A program made the position numbers and the translations under genes. A stretch of 64,000 bases of DNA from Streptomyces gobiensis (GTDB lineage: Bacteria > Actinomycetota > Actinomycetes > Streptomycetales > Streptomycetaceae), in the NCBI RefSeq assembly GCF_021216675.1, contig NZ_CP086120.1, forward strand, positions 620,001 through 684,000, given 5' to 3'. Under the pieces are notes generated by a model. It was not told the DNA's origin, ran no database searches, and saw only the letters and a list, made by a program, of their open reading frames with translations. Below are positions 25,401-33,488 of this stretch, one piece after another (the first letter of the stretch is position 1; each line of letters opens with the position of its first letter).

Positions 25401-26299
25401 GGCCGTTTCCTTCGGATCATCTGATCGTTGGTTGATGTGTGTCGTTGACTGATGCCCAGTGGGCACGGATCGAGCCGTTGTTGCCGGACCGGACTCCGAA
25501 GCGGGGCGGACGGTGGCGTGATCACCGCCAGGTGATCGACGCGATCGCGTTCAAGTACCGCACCGGGACACCGTGGATGGACCTGCCCGAGCACTTCGGG
25601 TCGTGGAAGGGCGCCCACAACCGCCTGCGGAAGTGGGCCGCCGACGGCACCTGGGAGAAGGTCTTCACCGCCCTGCTCGCCCAGGCCGACGCCGAAGGCG
25701 ACCTCGACTGGGTCGTCGCGGTCGACTCCACCATCGTCCGAGCCCACCAGCACGCCGCCGGGGCCCGTCAAAAGGGGCCCCGGCCGGCGAGCCGGACGAC
25801 CATGCCCTCGGACGCTCCCGCGGCGGACTGACCACCAAGATCCACCTCGCCGCGGACAGCCACTGCCGGCCCCTGGCCTTCGTCATCACGCCTGGCCAGG
25901 CAGGTGACGCACCCGCATTCCCCGAGGTCATGGCCCGCTTACGGGTGCCCCGGCCAATCGGCCGGCCCAGGATCACGCCGGACGTGATCCTGGCCGACAA
26001 GGCCTACTCATCCCGCGCGATCCGGACCCATCTCCGTCGGCGCGGGATCCGGGCCGTGATCCCGCAGCCCGCCGACCAGGCCGCCAACCGCAAACGCCGC
26101 GGCAGCCGCGGCGGCAGACCACCAGCCTTCGACCGCGACGCCTACAAGCGGCGCAACACGGTCGAGCGCTGCATCAACAGACTCAAGCAATGGCGCGGCC
26201 TGGCCACCCGCTACGACAAGACCGCCACCATCTACCTCGCCGGACTCCACCTCGCCGCCATCTTCATCTGGTCAGCGAGATGATCCAAAAGAAACGGCC
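25401..26299 (+). mobile_element. IS5-family insertion sequence, 899 bp
   Basis: Imperfect terminal inverted repeats face each other: GGCCGTTTCCTTCGGATCAT on the left and the complement of ATGATCCAAAAGAAACGGCC on the right (two mismatches). TA is present on both sides (25399-25400 and 26300-26301) and fits a 2-bp target duplication. Removing the element rejoins ..GAAACTGGGGGC-TA-GCGCCCCCAGACCCCC.., a form of the intergenic repeat that is found whole at 48,890. The insertion is therefore into that repeat. Confidence 0.85.
25439..26283 (+). CDS. IS5-family transposase, two frames joined by a probable -1 frameshift
   Basis: The first frame starts at GTG 25439 (SLTDAQWARIEPLLPDRTP), covers the N-terminal domain and the first Asp (VVAVDSTIVRAHQHAAGAR), and stops at 25831. 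The second frame supplies GEPDDHALGRSRGGLTTKIHLAADS, the second Asp (VILADKAYSSRAIR) and the Glu (YKRRNTVERCINRLKQWRG), ending at 26283. They meet at AAAAGGGG (25770-25777). Slipping back one base there gives QKG-APAGEPDDH, the expected family sequence. Programmed frameshifting is known in IS5 subgroups, so this element may be active rather than broken. Confidence 0.85.
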
Positions 26300-26667
26300 T
26301 AGCGCCCCCAGACCCCCACAGTGTTGTGGGCACTCGGGTCCCCCCAGACTTCGTCTGGGGGGGACCCCCAGAGGGGCGATGGGGGTCCCCCATGCCCTTA
26401 AGGCTATGGGGGAGGGTGGGCACAACACCCGGCCACCGGACCGCACCCGGCGAACCCCGGGGCCCCGGGGCGAAGCCCCGGTTTCCGGGAAGGGGCGGGG
26501 TCTGGGGAAACCCACCCACGGCACCCCCGCAACCGGGCAAAACCCCCGCCACGCGGCGGAGCCGCATATCGGCACAGCCGGGAAGGGGCGGGAATTGGGG
26601 AAACCCACCACGGCACCCCGCGGGCCGGGCGTACTCCCGCCACGCGGCGGCCCCCGGCAGGGGTACG

Positions 26668-26703
26668 CACAAGGCCCGCCCCCCGGTGGGGGCGGGCCTT
26701 GTG
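26668..26703 (-). terminator. rpsA terminator
   Basis: A 16-bp perfect stem (CACAAGGCCCGCCCCC with GGGGGCGGGCCTTGTG) closes on a four-base loop (CGGT), 28 bp past the rpsA stop codon on the minus strand. It is a strong intrinsic terminator of the stem-only kind frequent in Streptomyces. Confidence 0.9.
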
Positions 26704-26730
26704 TTGGGGCTGTCGGCTAGCGGCTAGCTA

Positions 26731-28251
26731 TCAGCTCTGGCCGCCGGCCAGCTTCTCACGGAGCGCGGCAAGGGCCTCGTCGGAGGCCAGCGCACCGGCG
26801 TCGTCGGTCGACTCCGAGGAGTACGAACCGCCGCCGCCACCGCCGCCGCCCTGGCTGGCGCCCTGCGGGGCCGGGGTGCCAGCGGTGGCACCCTCCGCCT
26901 CGGCCTGGGCGTCCGCCTCGCGGGACTTGACGACCTGCGCCTGGTGCTGCTCGAAGCGGGTCTGCGCCTCGGCGTACTGGCGCTCCCACTCCTCGCGCTG
27001 CTTCTCGTAGCCCTCGAGCCAGTCGTTGGCCTCGGGGTCGAAGCCCTCGGGGTAGATGTAGTTGCCCTGGTCGTCGTAGGACGCGGCCATGCCGTACAGG
27101 GTCGGGTCGAACTCGACGGCCATCGGGTCGGCACCGAAGGACTCGTTGGCCTGCTTCAGCGAGAGGCTGATGCGGCGGCGCTCGAGGTCGATGTCGATGA
27201 CCTTGACGAAGATCTCGTCGTTGACCTGGACGACCTGCTCCGGGATCTCCACGTGGCGCTCGGCCAGCTCGGAGATGTGGACCAGACCCTCGATGCCCTC
27301 GTCCACGCGGACGAACGCACCGAACGGCACCAGCTTGGTGACCTTGCCCGGGACGACCTGACCGATCTGGTGGGTCCGGGCGAACTGCTGCCACGGGTCT
27401 TCCTGGGTCGCCTTGAGCGACAGGGAGACGCGCTCGCGGTCCATGTCGACGTCCAGGACCTCGACCGTGACCTCCTGGCCGACCTCGACGACCTCGGACG
27501 GGTGGTCGATGTGCTTCCAGGACAGCTCGGAGACGTGCACCAGACCGTCGACGCCACCCAGGTCCACGAAGGCACCGAAGTTGACGATGGAGGAGACGAC
27601 GCCGGAGCGCACCTGGCCCTTCTGAAGGGTGGTGAGGAAGGTCTGGCGGACCTCGCTCTGGGTCTGCTCCAGCCAGGCACGGCGGGACAGGACCACGTTG
27701 TTGCGGTTCTTGTCCAGCTCGATGATCTTGGCCTCGAGCTCCTTGCCCACGTAGGGCTGAAGGTCGCGGACGCGGCGCATCTCGACCAGAGAGGCCGGGA
27801 GGAAGCCACGGAGGCCGATGTCGAGGATGAGGCCACCCTTGACGACCTCGATGACGGTACCGGTGACGATGCCGTCCTCTTCCTTGATCTTCTCGATCGT
27901 GCCCCAGGCGCGCTCGTACTGGGCGCGCTTCTTCGAGAGGATCAGGCGGCCTTCCTTGTCCTCCTTCTGGAGCACAAGGGCCTCGATCTCGTCACCGACA
28001 GCGACGACCTCATTGGGGTCGACGTCGTGCTTGATCGAAAGCTCACGGGAAGGGATGACACCCTCGGTCTTGTAACCGATGTCGAGCAGGACCTCGTCCC
28101 GGTCGACCTTCACGATGACGCCGTCGACGATGTCGCCGTCGTTGAAGTACTTGATCGTCTCGTCGATCGCGGCGAGGAATTCTTCCTCGGAACCGATGTC
28201 GTTTACCGCAACCTGCGGGGTGGTCACGGTGGTCTCGGTGCTGCTCGTCAT
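26731..28251 (-). CDS. rpsA: 30S ribosomal protein S1
   Basis: 506 residues from ATG 28251. S1 binds mRNA on the 30S subunit and promotes initiation. Four S1 (OB-fold) repeats are visible, for example DGIVTGTVIEVVKGGLILDIGLRGFLPASL, GQVRSGVVSSIVNFGAFVDLGGVDGLVHVSELSW and GQVVPGKVTKLVPFGAFVRVDEGIEGLVHISEL. An N-terminal region near residues 35-105 (FNDGDIVDGVIVKVDRDEVLLDIGYKTEGVIP) precedes them. The tail is acidic and Gly-rich (a Gly run near residue 475), as in actinobacterial S1. A near-consensus promoter lies about 200 bp upstream and a strong hairpin terminator follows, so the gene forms its own transcript. Confidence 0.97.
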   Translation of the reverse strand: MTSSTETTVTTPQVAVNDIGSEEEFLAAIDETIKYFNDGDIVDGVIVKVDRDEVLLDIGYKTEGVIPSRELSIKHDVDPNEVVAVGDEIEALVLQKEDKEGRLILSKKRAQYERAWGTIEKIKEEDGIVTGTVIEVVKGGLILDIGLRGFLPASLVEMRRVRDLQPYVGKELEAKIIELDKNRNNVVLSRRAWLEQTQSEVRQTFLTTLQKGQVRSGVVSSIVNFGAFVDLGGVDGLVHVSELSWKHIDHPSEVVEVGQEVTVEVLDVDMDRERVSLSLKATQEDPWQQFARTHQIGQVVPGKVTKLVPFGAFVRVDEGIEGLVHISELAERHVEIPEQVVQVNDEIFVKVIDIDLERRRISLSLKQANESFGADPMAVEFDPTLYGMAASYDDQGNYIYPEGFDPEANDWLEGYEKQREEWERQYAEAQTRFEQHQAQVVKSREADAQAEAEGATAGTPAPQGASQGGGGGGGGSYSSESTDDAGALASDEALAALREKLAGGQS

Positions 28252-28347
28252 GTGTGAAAGGGCTCCGGTACGGACATGAAGTCGTAGGTACTGCTACGCC
28301 GTGAGCCCGTATAGCACCGCCGAAGCCGGACAGCCTTGGAGGCGGAA

Positions 28348-28367
28348 CTTTTCGGTTCAACGAAAAG
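28348..28367 (-). promoter_or_regulatory. rpsA: Hairpin in the rpsA leader
   Basis: CTTTTCG-TTGAAC-CGAAAAG (read on the minus strand) forms a 7-bp stem in the roughly 190-base untranslated leader between the rpsA promoter and its start codon. Ribosomal protein leaders often fold into autoregulatory structures. Whether this one does is not shown by sequence alone. Confidence 0.45.
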
Positions 28368-28449
28368 CGCCTCGACAACCGAGGGGACATACAACCGTGC
28401 CAGCGCGACCTGCTCCGTCTGAGGTGCGCAGACCCGCAACGCAACTTGT

Positions 28450-28478
28450 AGCATACGGGCGCAGCCGGGCACGGTCAA
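28450..28478 (-). promoter_or_regulatory. rpsA: rpsA promoter (housekeeping sigma type)
   Basis: On the minus strand TTGACC (28478-28473) is followed, after exactly 17 bases, by TATGCT (28455-28450). This is close to the consensus of the principal sigma factor and correctly placed for rpsA. Transcription would begin near 28,443, giving a leader of about 190 bases. The methyltransferase gene on the other strand starts about 120 bp away. Confidence 0.75.
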
Positions 28479-28601
28479 TGCGCGATTGAGCACACGTGGG
28501 ACGTAATGTCACATACCCGGCACATCCCACCGACTCGCCCCGCTGCACACAGCAGCTACAAGATTTCAGCGAAGATTACGCGATCCCTGCAGACGGGCCA
28601 A

Positions 28602-29408
28602 ATGATCCAGGAGTACGAGCCGCAGGCCACCCGGCGTAACGCCGGAGAGGCGGAGAGCAGCCGGGCGAGCCGGGGCTGGTGGGACCGGAACGCGGACGAG
28701 TATCAGCGCGAGCACGGGGGCTTCCTCGGCGACGACCGGTTCATCTGGGGCCCGGAGGGGCTGGATGAGGAGCAGGCCCGGCTGCTCGGAGATCCCGGGG
28801 ATCTCGCCGGGCGGCAGGTGCTGGAGATCGGGGCGGGAGCGGCCCAGTGCTCGCGCTGGCTGGCGGCACAGGGCGCCCGGCCGGTGGCGCTCGACCTCTC
28901 CCACCGGCAGCTGCAGCACGCGCTGCGGATCGGGGCCGAGGGCATCGGGCTGGTTCAGGCGGACGCGGGGGCCCTGCCCTTCCGCGACGGCGTGTTCGAC
29001 CTGGCGTGCTCCGCGTACGGCGCGGTGCCCTTCATCGCCGACCCGGTGCGGGTCTTCCGTGAGGTGCGGCGGGTCCTGCGGCCGGGAGGCCGCTGGGTCT
29101 TCTCGGTCACCCATCCGATCCGGTGGGCACTGCCGGACGAGCCGGGGCCGGAGGGGCTCACCGTGTCGGCCTCCTACTTCGACCGGACGCCGTATATCGA
29201 GCAGGACGCGACGGGCCGGGCTGTCTATGTGGAGCACCACCGGACGCTGGGCGACCGGGTACGTGATGTGGTCGCCGGCGGCTTCCGGCTGCTCGACCTG
29301 GTGGAGCCGGAGTGGCCCGCCTGGAACCAGCAGGAGTGGGGCGGCTGGTCACCGCTGCGGGGACAGCTGATCCCGGGCACAGCGATTTTCGTCTGTGCGC
29401 GGGACTAG
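28602..29408 (+). CDS. Class I SAM-dependent methyltransferase
   Basis: 268 residues from ATG 28602 (MIQEYEPQATRRNAGEAESS); codons upstream in frame lack protein character. Motif I of the Rossmann-like fold is VLEIGAGAAQCSRWLA. The acidic end of beta-2 is PVALDLSHRQL, motif II is GLVQADAGALPFRDGVFDLACSAYGAVPF, and motif III is VFREVRRVLRPGGRWVFS. This is the Methyltransf_11/UbiE-like pattern. The substrate is unknown. It is divergent from rpsA and followed after 14 bp by hrpB, so the two may be co-transcribed. Confidence 0.9.
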   Translation: MIQEYEPQATRRNAGEAESSRASRGWWDRNADEYQREHGGFLGDDRFIWGPEGLDEEQARLLGDPGDLAGRQVLEIGAGAAQCSRWLAAQGARPVALDLSHRQLQHALRIGAEGIGLVQADAGALPFRDGVFDLACSAYGAVPFIADPVRVFREVRRVLRPGGRWVFSVTHPIRWALPDEPGPEGLTVSASYFDRTPYIEQDATGRAVYVEHHRTLGDRVRDVVAGGFRLLDLVEPEWPAWNQQEWGGWSPLRGQLIPGTAIFVCARD

Positions 29409-29422
29409 CGAGACTGGGGCGC

Positions 29423-31948
29423 GTGCTCCGTACCGACGCGCTGGATCAGCTCCCCGTACGTACCGCCCTGCCCGCACTGCGTGACGCGCTCGCGGCGCGT
29501 GGGGCCGCCGTGCTGTGCGCGCCGCCCGGGACGGGGAAGACCACGCTGGTGCCGCTGGTGCTCGCCGGGCTGGTGGGGGACGGGCCGCCGCAGCGGGTGC
29601 TGGTCGCCGAGCCGCGGCGGATCGCGGCGCGGGCCGCGGCCCGGCGGATGGCGTGGCTGCTGCGTGAGCAGGTGGGCGGGAAGGTCGGCTTCACCGTGCG
29701 CGGGGAGCGGCGGGCCGGCCGCGACACCGTGGTGGAGGTGGTGACGACCGGTGTGCTGTTGCAGCGGCTGCAACGGGACCAGGAGCTGCCCGGCGTCGAT
29801 GTGGTCATCCTCGATGAATGCCATGAGCGGCATCTGGACGCCGATACGGCCGCTGCCTTCCTGCTCGATATACGGGCCGCCCTCCGGCCGGAGCTGCGCC
29901 TGGTCGCGGCGTCGGCGACCACGGACGCGGCGGGCTGGGCCCGGCTGCTGGACGCGCCGGTCGTCGCGGCGCAAGGGGTCAGCCACCCGGTGGAGGTGGT
30001 GTGGGCGCCTCCCCTATGGCCCGTCAAGCCGCCGCATGGGATGCACGTGGATCCGGCGCTGCTGGGCCATGTCGCGGCCGTGGTGAGGCGGGCGCTGGGT
30101 GAGCGGGAGGGGGATGTGCTGTGTTTTCTGCCCGGGGTCGGGGAGATCGCCAAGGTGGCCGGGCGGCTGGGGGCGGTGGACGCCGAGGTGCTTCAGGTGC
30201 ATGGGCGGGCTCCAGCCGCCGTGCAGGACGCAGTGCTGGCCGGTGGCGGTCAGCAGCGGCGGGTCGTGCTGGCCACGGCGGTGGCGGAGTCAAGCCTGAC
30301 GGTGCCGGGCGTACGGGTCGTGGTGGACGCGGGGCTGGCGCGGGAGCCGCGGATGGATCACGCCCGGGGGCTGAGCGCGCTGACGACCGTACGGGCCTCC
30401 CGGGCGGCGGCCCGGCAGCGCGCCGGCCGGGCGGGGCGGGAGGCGCCGGGGGCGGTGTACCGGTGCTGGGCTGAAGGGGAGGACGCGCGGCGGCCGCGCT
30501 TTCCGTCGCCGGAGATCGCAGTGGCGGATCTGACCACGTTTGCCCTGCAGGCGGCGTGCTGGGGCGATGCGGAGGCGAGCGGGCTGGCGTTGCTCGATCG
30601 GCCGCCGGGCGGGGCGATGGCGGCGGCGCGGGAGGTACTGACGGCCATCGGGGCCGTTGACGCCGGTGGGCGGCCGACGGACCGGGGCGAGCGGATGGCG
30701 CGGCTCGGGCTGCATCCCCGGCTGGCGCGGGCGCTGCTGGACGGTGCGCAGGCGGTGGGGGTGCGGGCGGCGGCGGAGGTGGTCGCGTTGCTGAGCGAGG
30801 CCGCGCCTCGCGAATACGGTGATGATGTCGCGGCCGCCTTGGGTGCGGTGCGGCGAAGTGGCCGGCACGACGCCTACGCGGGGCGGTGGCGTGCCGAAGC
30901 CGGGCGGCTGCGGGCCGCGCTGGGGGATCTCCCCTCCCGCCCGCCCCTTCCTGGCGGTACTGGTCCTGGCGGCGCTGGTCCTGGTGGCGCTGGGGACGGG
31001 GACGGTGCCGGGCTGGTTGTCGCGTTGGCGTATCCGGAGCGGGTGGCGCGGATGCGGGGCAAGGACGCTTACCTCATGGCGTCCGGAACCCGGGCCGAGT
31101 ACGGGGGCGGCGCCTCCTGGGTGGCGGTGGCCGTGGCGGACCGGCCCGCGGGGGCCGCGTCGGCCAGGGTGCGGCTCGCGGCGGAGATCGACGAGGAAAC
31201 GGCTCGGCTCGCGGCGTCGGCGCTCTACGCGGAACGCGAGGAGGTCCGATGGGACGCGGAGCGGCGTGAGGTCATCGCGCGGAGTGTTGAGCGGCTGGGC
31301 GCCATTGAGCTGACGGAGCGCACACTGCGCGCGCCGGACCCCGGGCGGGTACGGGCCGCGCTCCTCGACGGGCTCCGCAGGGAAGGGCTGGGACTGCTGC
31401 GCTGGCCGCCTCAGGCCGTATCGCTGCGGCAGCGGATGGCCTTCCTGCACCGGGAGTTGGGGGCTCCCTGGCCGGATGTGTCGGACGCGGCGCTGCTGGA
31501 GCGCGCCGAGGAGTGGCTGACCGGTGACGCTCTCGCCGGTGACGCTCTGGGCAAGGTCGACACCACAGCGCTGCTGAACGGGCTGCTGCCCTGGGCGGGC
31601 GGTGCGGCCGCGCGGCTGGACGAACTGGCGCCGGAGCGGATCGAGGTGCCGTCCGGTTCCCGGGTCCGTATTGACTACGCGGGCGGACAGCCGGTGCTCG
31701 CCGTCAAGCTGCAGGAGCTCTTCGGCTGGACCGCGACCCCGCGGCTCGCGGCTGGGCGGGTGCCGATGCTGGTGCACCTGCTCTCCCCCGCCGGGCGGCC
31801 CGCTGCCGTCACGGCGGATCTCGCGTCGTTCTGGCGGGACGGCTATCGCGCCGTACGGGCTGAACTGCGCGGGCGGTATCCCAAGCACCCCTGGCCGGAG
31901 GACCCGGCCCCCGCGGAGCCGACCCGGCGGACCAAGCCCCGGCGCTGA
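29423..31948 (+). CDS. hrpB: ATP-dependent helicase HrpB
   Basis: 841 residues from GTG 29423. This DEAH-type superfamily 2 helicase shows motif I APPGTGKTT (33-41), motif II DECH (131-134), motif III SATTD, and motif VI QRAGRAGR. The HA2-like helical region and the HrpB-specific C-terminal domain (LPWAGGAAARLDELAPERIEVPSGSRVRIDYAGGQPVLAVKLQELFG) complete the expected length. HrpB is widespread in bacteria, but its physiological substrate is poorly defined. A Gly/Pro-rich, repetitive stretch near residues 505-530 (GGTGPGGAGPGGAG) is a low-complexity insert. The stop codon abuts that of the convergent DUF3068 gene. Confidence 0.93.
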   Translation: MLRTDALDQLPVRTALPALRDALAARGAAVLCAPPGTGKTTLVPLVLAGLVGDGPPQRVLVAEPRRIAARAAARRMAWLLREQVGGKVGFTVRGERRAGRDTVVEVVTTGVLLQRLQRDQELPGVDVVILDECHERHLDADTAAAFLLDIRAALRPELRLVAASATTDAAGWARLLDAPVVAAQGVSHPVEVVWAPPLWPVKPPHGMHVDPALLGHVAAVVRRALGEREGDVLCFLPGVGEIAKVAGRLGAVDAEVLQVHGRAPAAVQDAVLAGGGQQRRVVLATAVAESSLTVPGVRVVVDAGLAREPRMDHARGLSALTTVRASRAAARQRAGRAGREAPGAVYRCWAEGEDARRPRFPSPEIAVADLTTFALQAACWGDAEASGLALLDRPPGGAMAAAREVLTAIGAVDAGGRPTDRGERMARLGLHPRLARALLDGAQAVGVRAAAEVVALLSEAAPREYGDDVAAALGAVRRSGRHDAYAGRWRAEAGRLRAALGDLPSRPPLPGGTGPGGAGPGGAGDGDGAGLVVALAYPERVARMRGKDAYLMASGTRAEYGGGASWVAVAVADRPAGAASARVRLAAEIDEETARLAASALYAEREEVRWDAERREVIARSVERLGAIELTERTLRAPDPGRVRAALLDGLRREGLGLLRWPPQAVSLRQRMAFLHRELGAPWPDVSDAALLERAEEWLTGDALAGDALGKVDTTALLNGLLPWAGGAAARLDELAPERIEVPSGSRVRIDYAGGQPVLAVKLQELFGWTATPRLAAGRVPMLVHLLSPAGRPAAVTADLASFWRDGYRAVRAELRGRYPKHPWPEDPAPAEPTRRTKPRR

Positions 31949-32908
31949 TCAGGCGGGTTTGGCGGGTTTGGCGGGGCGGCGGGAGCGGGCCTCCAGCAGC
32001 AGGGCAAGGGCCAGGAGACCGCTGCCAAGGGTGAGCAGGGCCAGCGGGGCATAGCTGCGGAAGATCAGCAGGAGCTGGCGGTTGGACCTGACGAGGTCGA
32101 TATTGGCTTCGAAGAAGTCCGGGCGCATCTTCACATGCCCGTCGAAGGCGGTCAGCGGCTCTTTGTCCGGGTCGTTGGTCCACCGCATCTCCTCGGTGTG
32201 GATCTCCTCTCCGTTGAGCGGGGCGCCGGTCAGGGGCTCGATCCAGAACATCCGCTTGGTGGTGTACCAGCGCTCCAGGCCGACCTGTTCGACGGTATCG
32301 GGGGTAGCGCCCAGCGGAAGTTTCTTCGGCACCGGCACCTTGGTCCAGGGAATGGTCTGCTCAAAGTAGTAGACCTCCATACCGCGGATATTCCGGGTGC
32401 CCTTGTAGTGGATGGGTGCGGAGGCACGGGTCTGCATATCGAAGTAGGCGTAGTCCCGTTTCTCGGTGAGGAACGGCCACTTGTACGCGATGCCGTCGCG
32501 TTTGACCTTGTCGCCGTCGACATGTTCACCATCGGCGTTGACCGGCTGCTGCGAATGGGCGTCGAAGATATAGCGTTCGGGGATCTGCGAGACCATCTTG
32601 CCCTTGTCGTCGGCGACATAGCTCATGGTGTCCCAGACGACGACATCACGGCCGTGCTCGGCCTTGACCTTCTTCGCCTCGGCCACATTGCCCTTGAGGG
32701 TCTGCACGATGCTGATCCTGTCGACCTTCTTGGGCTTCATGGAGGCGTAGTCAAGGAGAGTGGCGTTACGCGCCTCCAGGACCATCGTCTGGTACTCGCT
32801 GGGCGGCACCTTCACCAGCCGGGGGAAGGCGTACCAGCGCAGCAGCGGGGCGAGGGCGGCCAGGAAGACGGCGAGGGCGAGCAGGATCAGGCTGGCTTTA
32901 CGGCGCAT
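31949..32908 (-). CDS. DUF3068 membrane-anchored protein
   Basis: 319 residues from ATG 32908, with GGAGGG eight bases upstream. An N-terminal transmembrane or signal helix (LILLALAVFLAALAPLL) and a C-terminal one (YAPLALLTLGSGLLALALLLEA) flank a large extracytoplasmic beta-rich domain. Typical DUF3068 sequence is seen (YQTMVLEARNATLLDY, VVWDTMSYVAD, YAYFDMQTRASAPIHYKGT, YYFEQTIPWTKVPVP). The family is actinobacterial and distantly related to the PorA-type proteins of corynebacteria; its function is unknown. The 47-residue gene at 32925 is 16 bp upstream on the same strand and probably forms an operon with it. Confidence 0.9.
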   Translation of the reverse strand: MRRKASLILLALAVFLAALAPLLRWYAFPRLVKVPPSEYQTMVLEARNATLLDYASMKPKKVDRISIVQTLKGNVAEAKKVKAEHGRDVVVWDTMSYVADDKGKMVSQIPERYIFDAHSQQPVNADGEHVDGDKVKRDGIAYKWPFLTEKRDYAYFDMQTRASAPIHYKGTRNIRGMEVYYFEQTIPWTKVPVPKKLPLGATPDTVEQVGLERWYTTKRMFWIEPLTGAPLNGEEIHTEEMRWTNDPDKEPLTAFDGHVKMRPDFFEANIDLVRSNRQLLLIFRSYAPLALLTLGSGLLALALLLEARSRRPAKPAKPA

Positions 32909-32924
32909 GGCTCTGGCCCTCCCG

Positions 32925-33068
32925 CTACGGGCGCTCGGGGGCGGCTGGGACGGTGGTCAGCAGCGGTTCGGGGGATGTCTCACCCGGGGGTGCGCCGATG
33001 GCGGTGACCGTGAAGACGAGGGCCAGGGCTGCGGCCAGCCCGATGGCGGCGGCGATGAGGGCGCGCAT
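32925..33068 (-). CDS. 47-residue membrane or secreted peptide (SPW_0924-type)
   Basis: ATG 33068, preceded by GGGAGG, encodes MRALIAAAIGLAAALALVFTV followed by a short Pro/Thr-rich tail ending VPAAPERP. One hydrophobic helix fills the first half. I recognise the pattern as the SPW_0924 family, a conserved small Streptomyces protein placed upstream of the DUF3068 gene, as it is here. The 16-bp spacing suggests co-transcription and perhaps a membrane partnership. No function is known. Confidence 0.75.
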   Translation of the reverse strand: MRALIAAAIGLAAALALVFTVTAIGAPPGETSPEPLLTTVPAAPERP

Positions 33069-33179
33069 GGGCAGCAGGCCTCCCGGGGTGTGGACGCCGG
33101 GCTGATGGGGCGTCAGGGGGTGGGCACCGTAGCAATGAGGGCGGGAGATGAGAACCGGTGGTGCGGGGTGGGGAGCGGC

Positions 33180-33486
33180 GGCTGGGGGGTTGCCCCCTGT
33201 CCCGTCCCCAGCTGTCGCTGGGGGCGCCCTCGGGAGGGCCTCTGTCTTCCCCGGCTGTGCCGGCCCGGCTCAGTGTCCGGAACGGCCGGTGGCGGGGCCG
33301 TTGCGCGGTGCTTCCGTCTGGGGTGAGCTTCCCCAATCCCGCCCCTTCCCGTAACCGGGGCTCCGCCCCGGCCCCCGGGGTTGGCCGGTGCGGGACGGTG
33401 GCCGGGTGTTGTGCCCACCCGTTCCGCCCTGGGGGCACCTCCCAGCGTTAGCTGGGGGAGGAACGACTGCCCACAACACTGTGGGG
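33180..33486. repeat. Dispersed intergenic repeat, copy 2
   Basis: In the opposite orientation to copy 1: CCCCAATCCCGCCCCTTCCCG, CCGGGGCTCCGCCCCGG, GGGTGTTGTGCCCACCC, a hairpin (GGCACCTCCCAGCGTTAGCTGGGGGAGG), then TGCCCACAACACTGTGGGG running into the stop codon of the transglycosylase gene. It fills the 420-bp space upstream of the 47-residue peptide and holds no gene. Confidence 0.75.
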
Positions 33487-33488
33487 TG

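Larger units (their letters stand above)
25365..26640. repeat. Dispersed intergenic repeat, copy 1 (split by the IS)
   Basis: Outside the IS (25365-25398 and 26302-26640) the sequence carries the modules shared by four places in this window: CACCCCTTCCCGAAACTGG, GCGCCCCCAGACCCCC, TTGTGGGCACTC, GGTGGGCACAACA, GGCCCCGGGGCGAAGCCCC, GGGAAGGGGCGGG, and CCACGCGGCGGAGCCGCA. Many modules are inverted repeats. It fills the space between PAC2 and rpsA and holds no gene. Confidence 0.75.
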
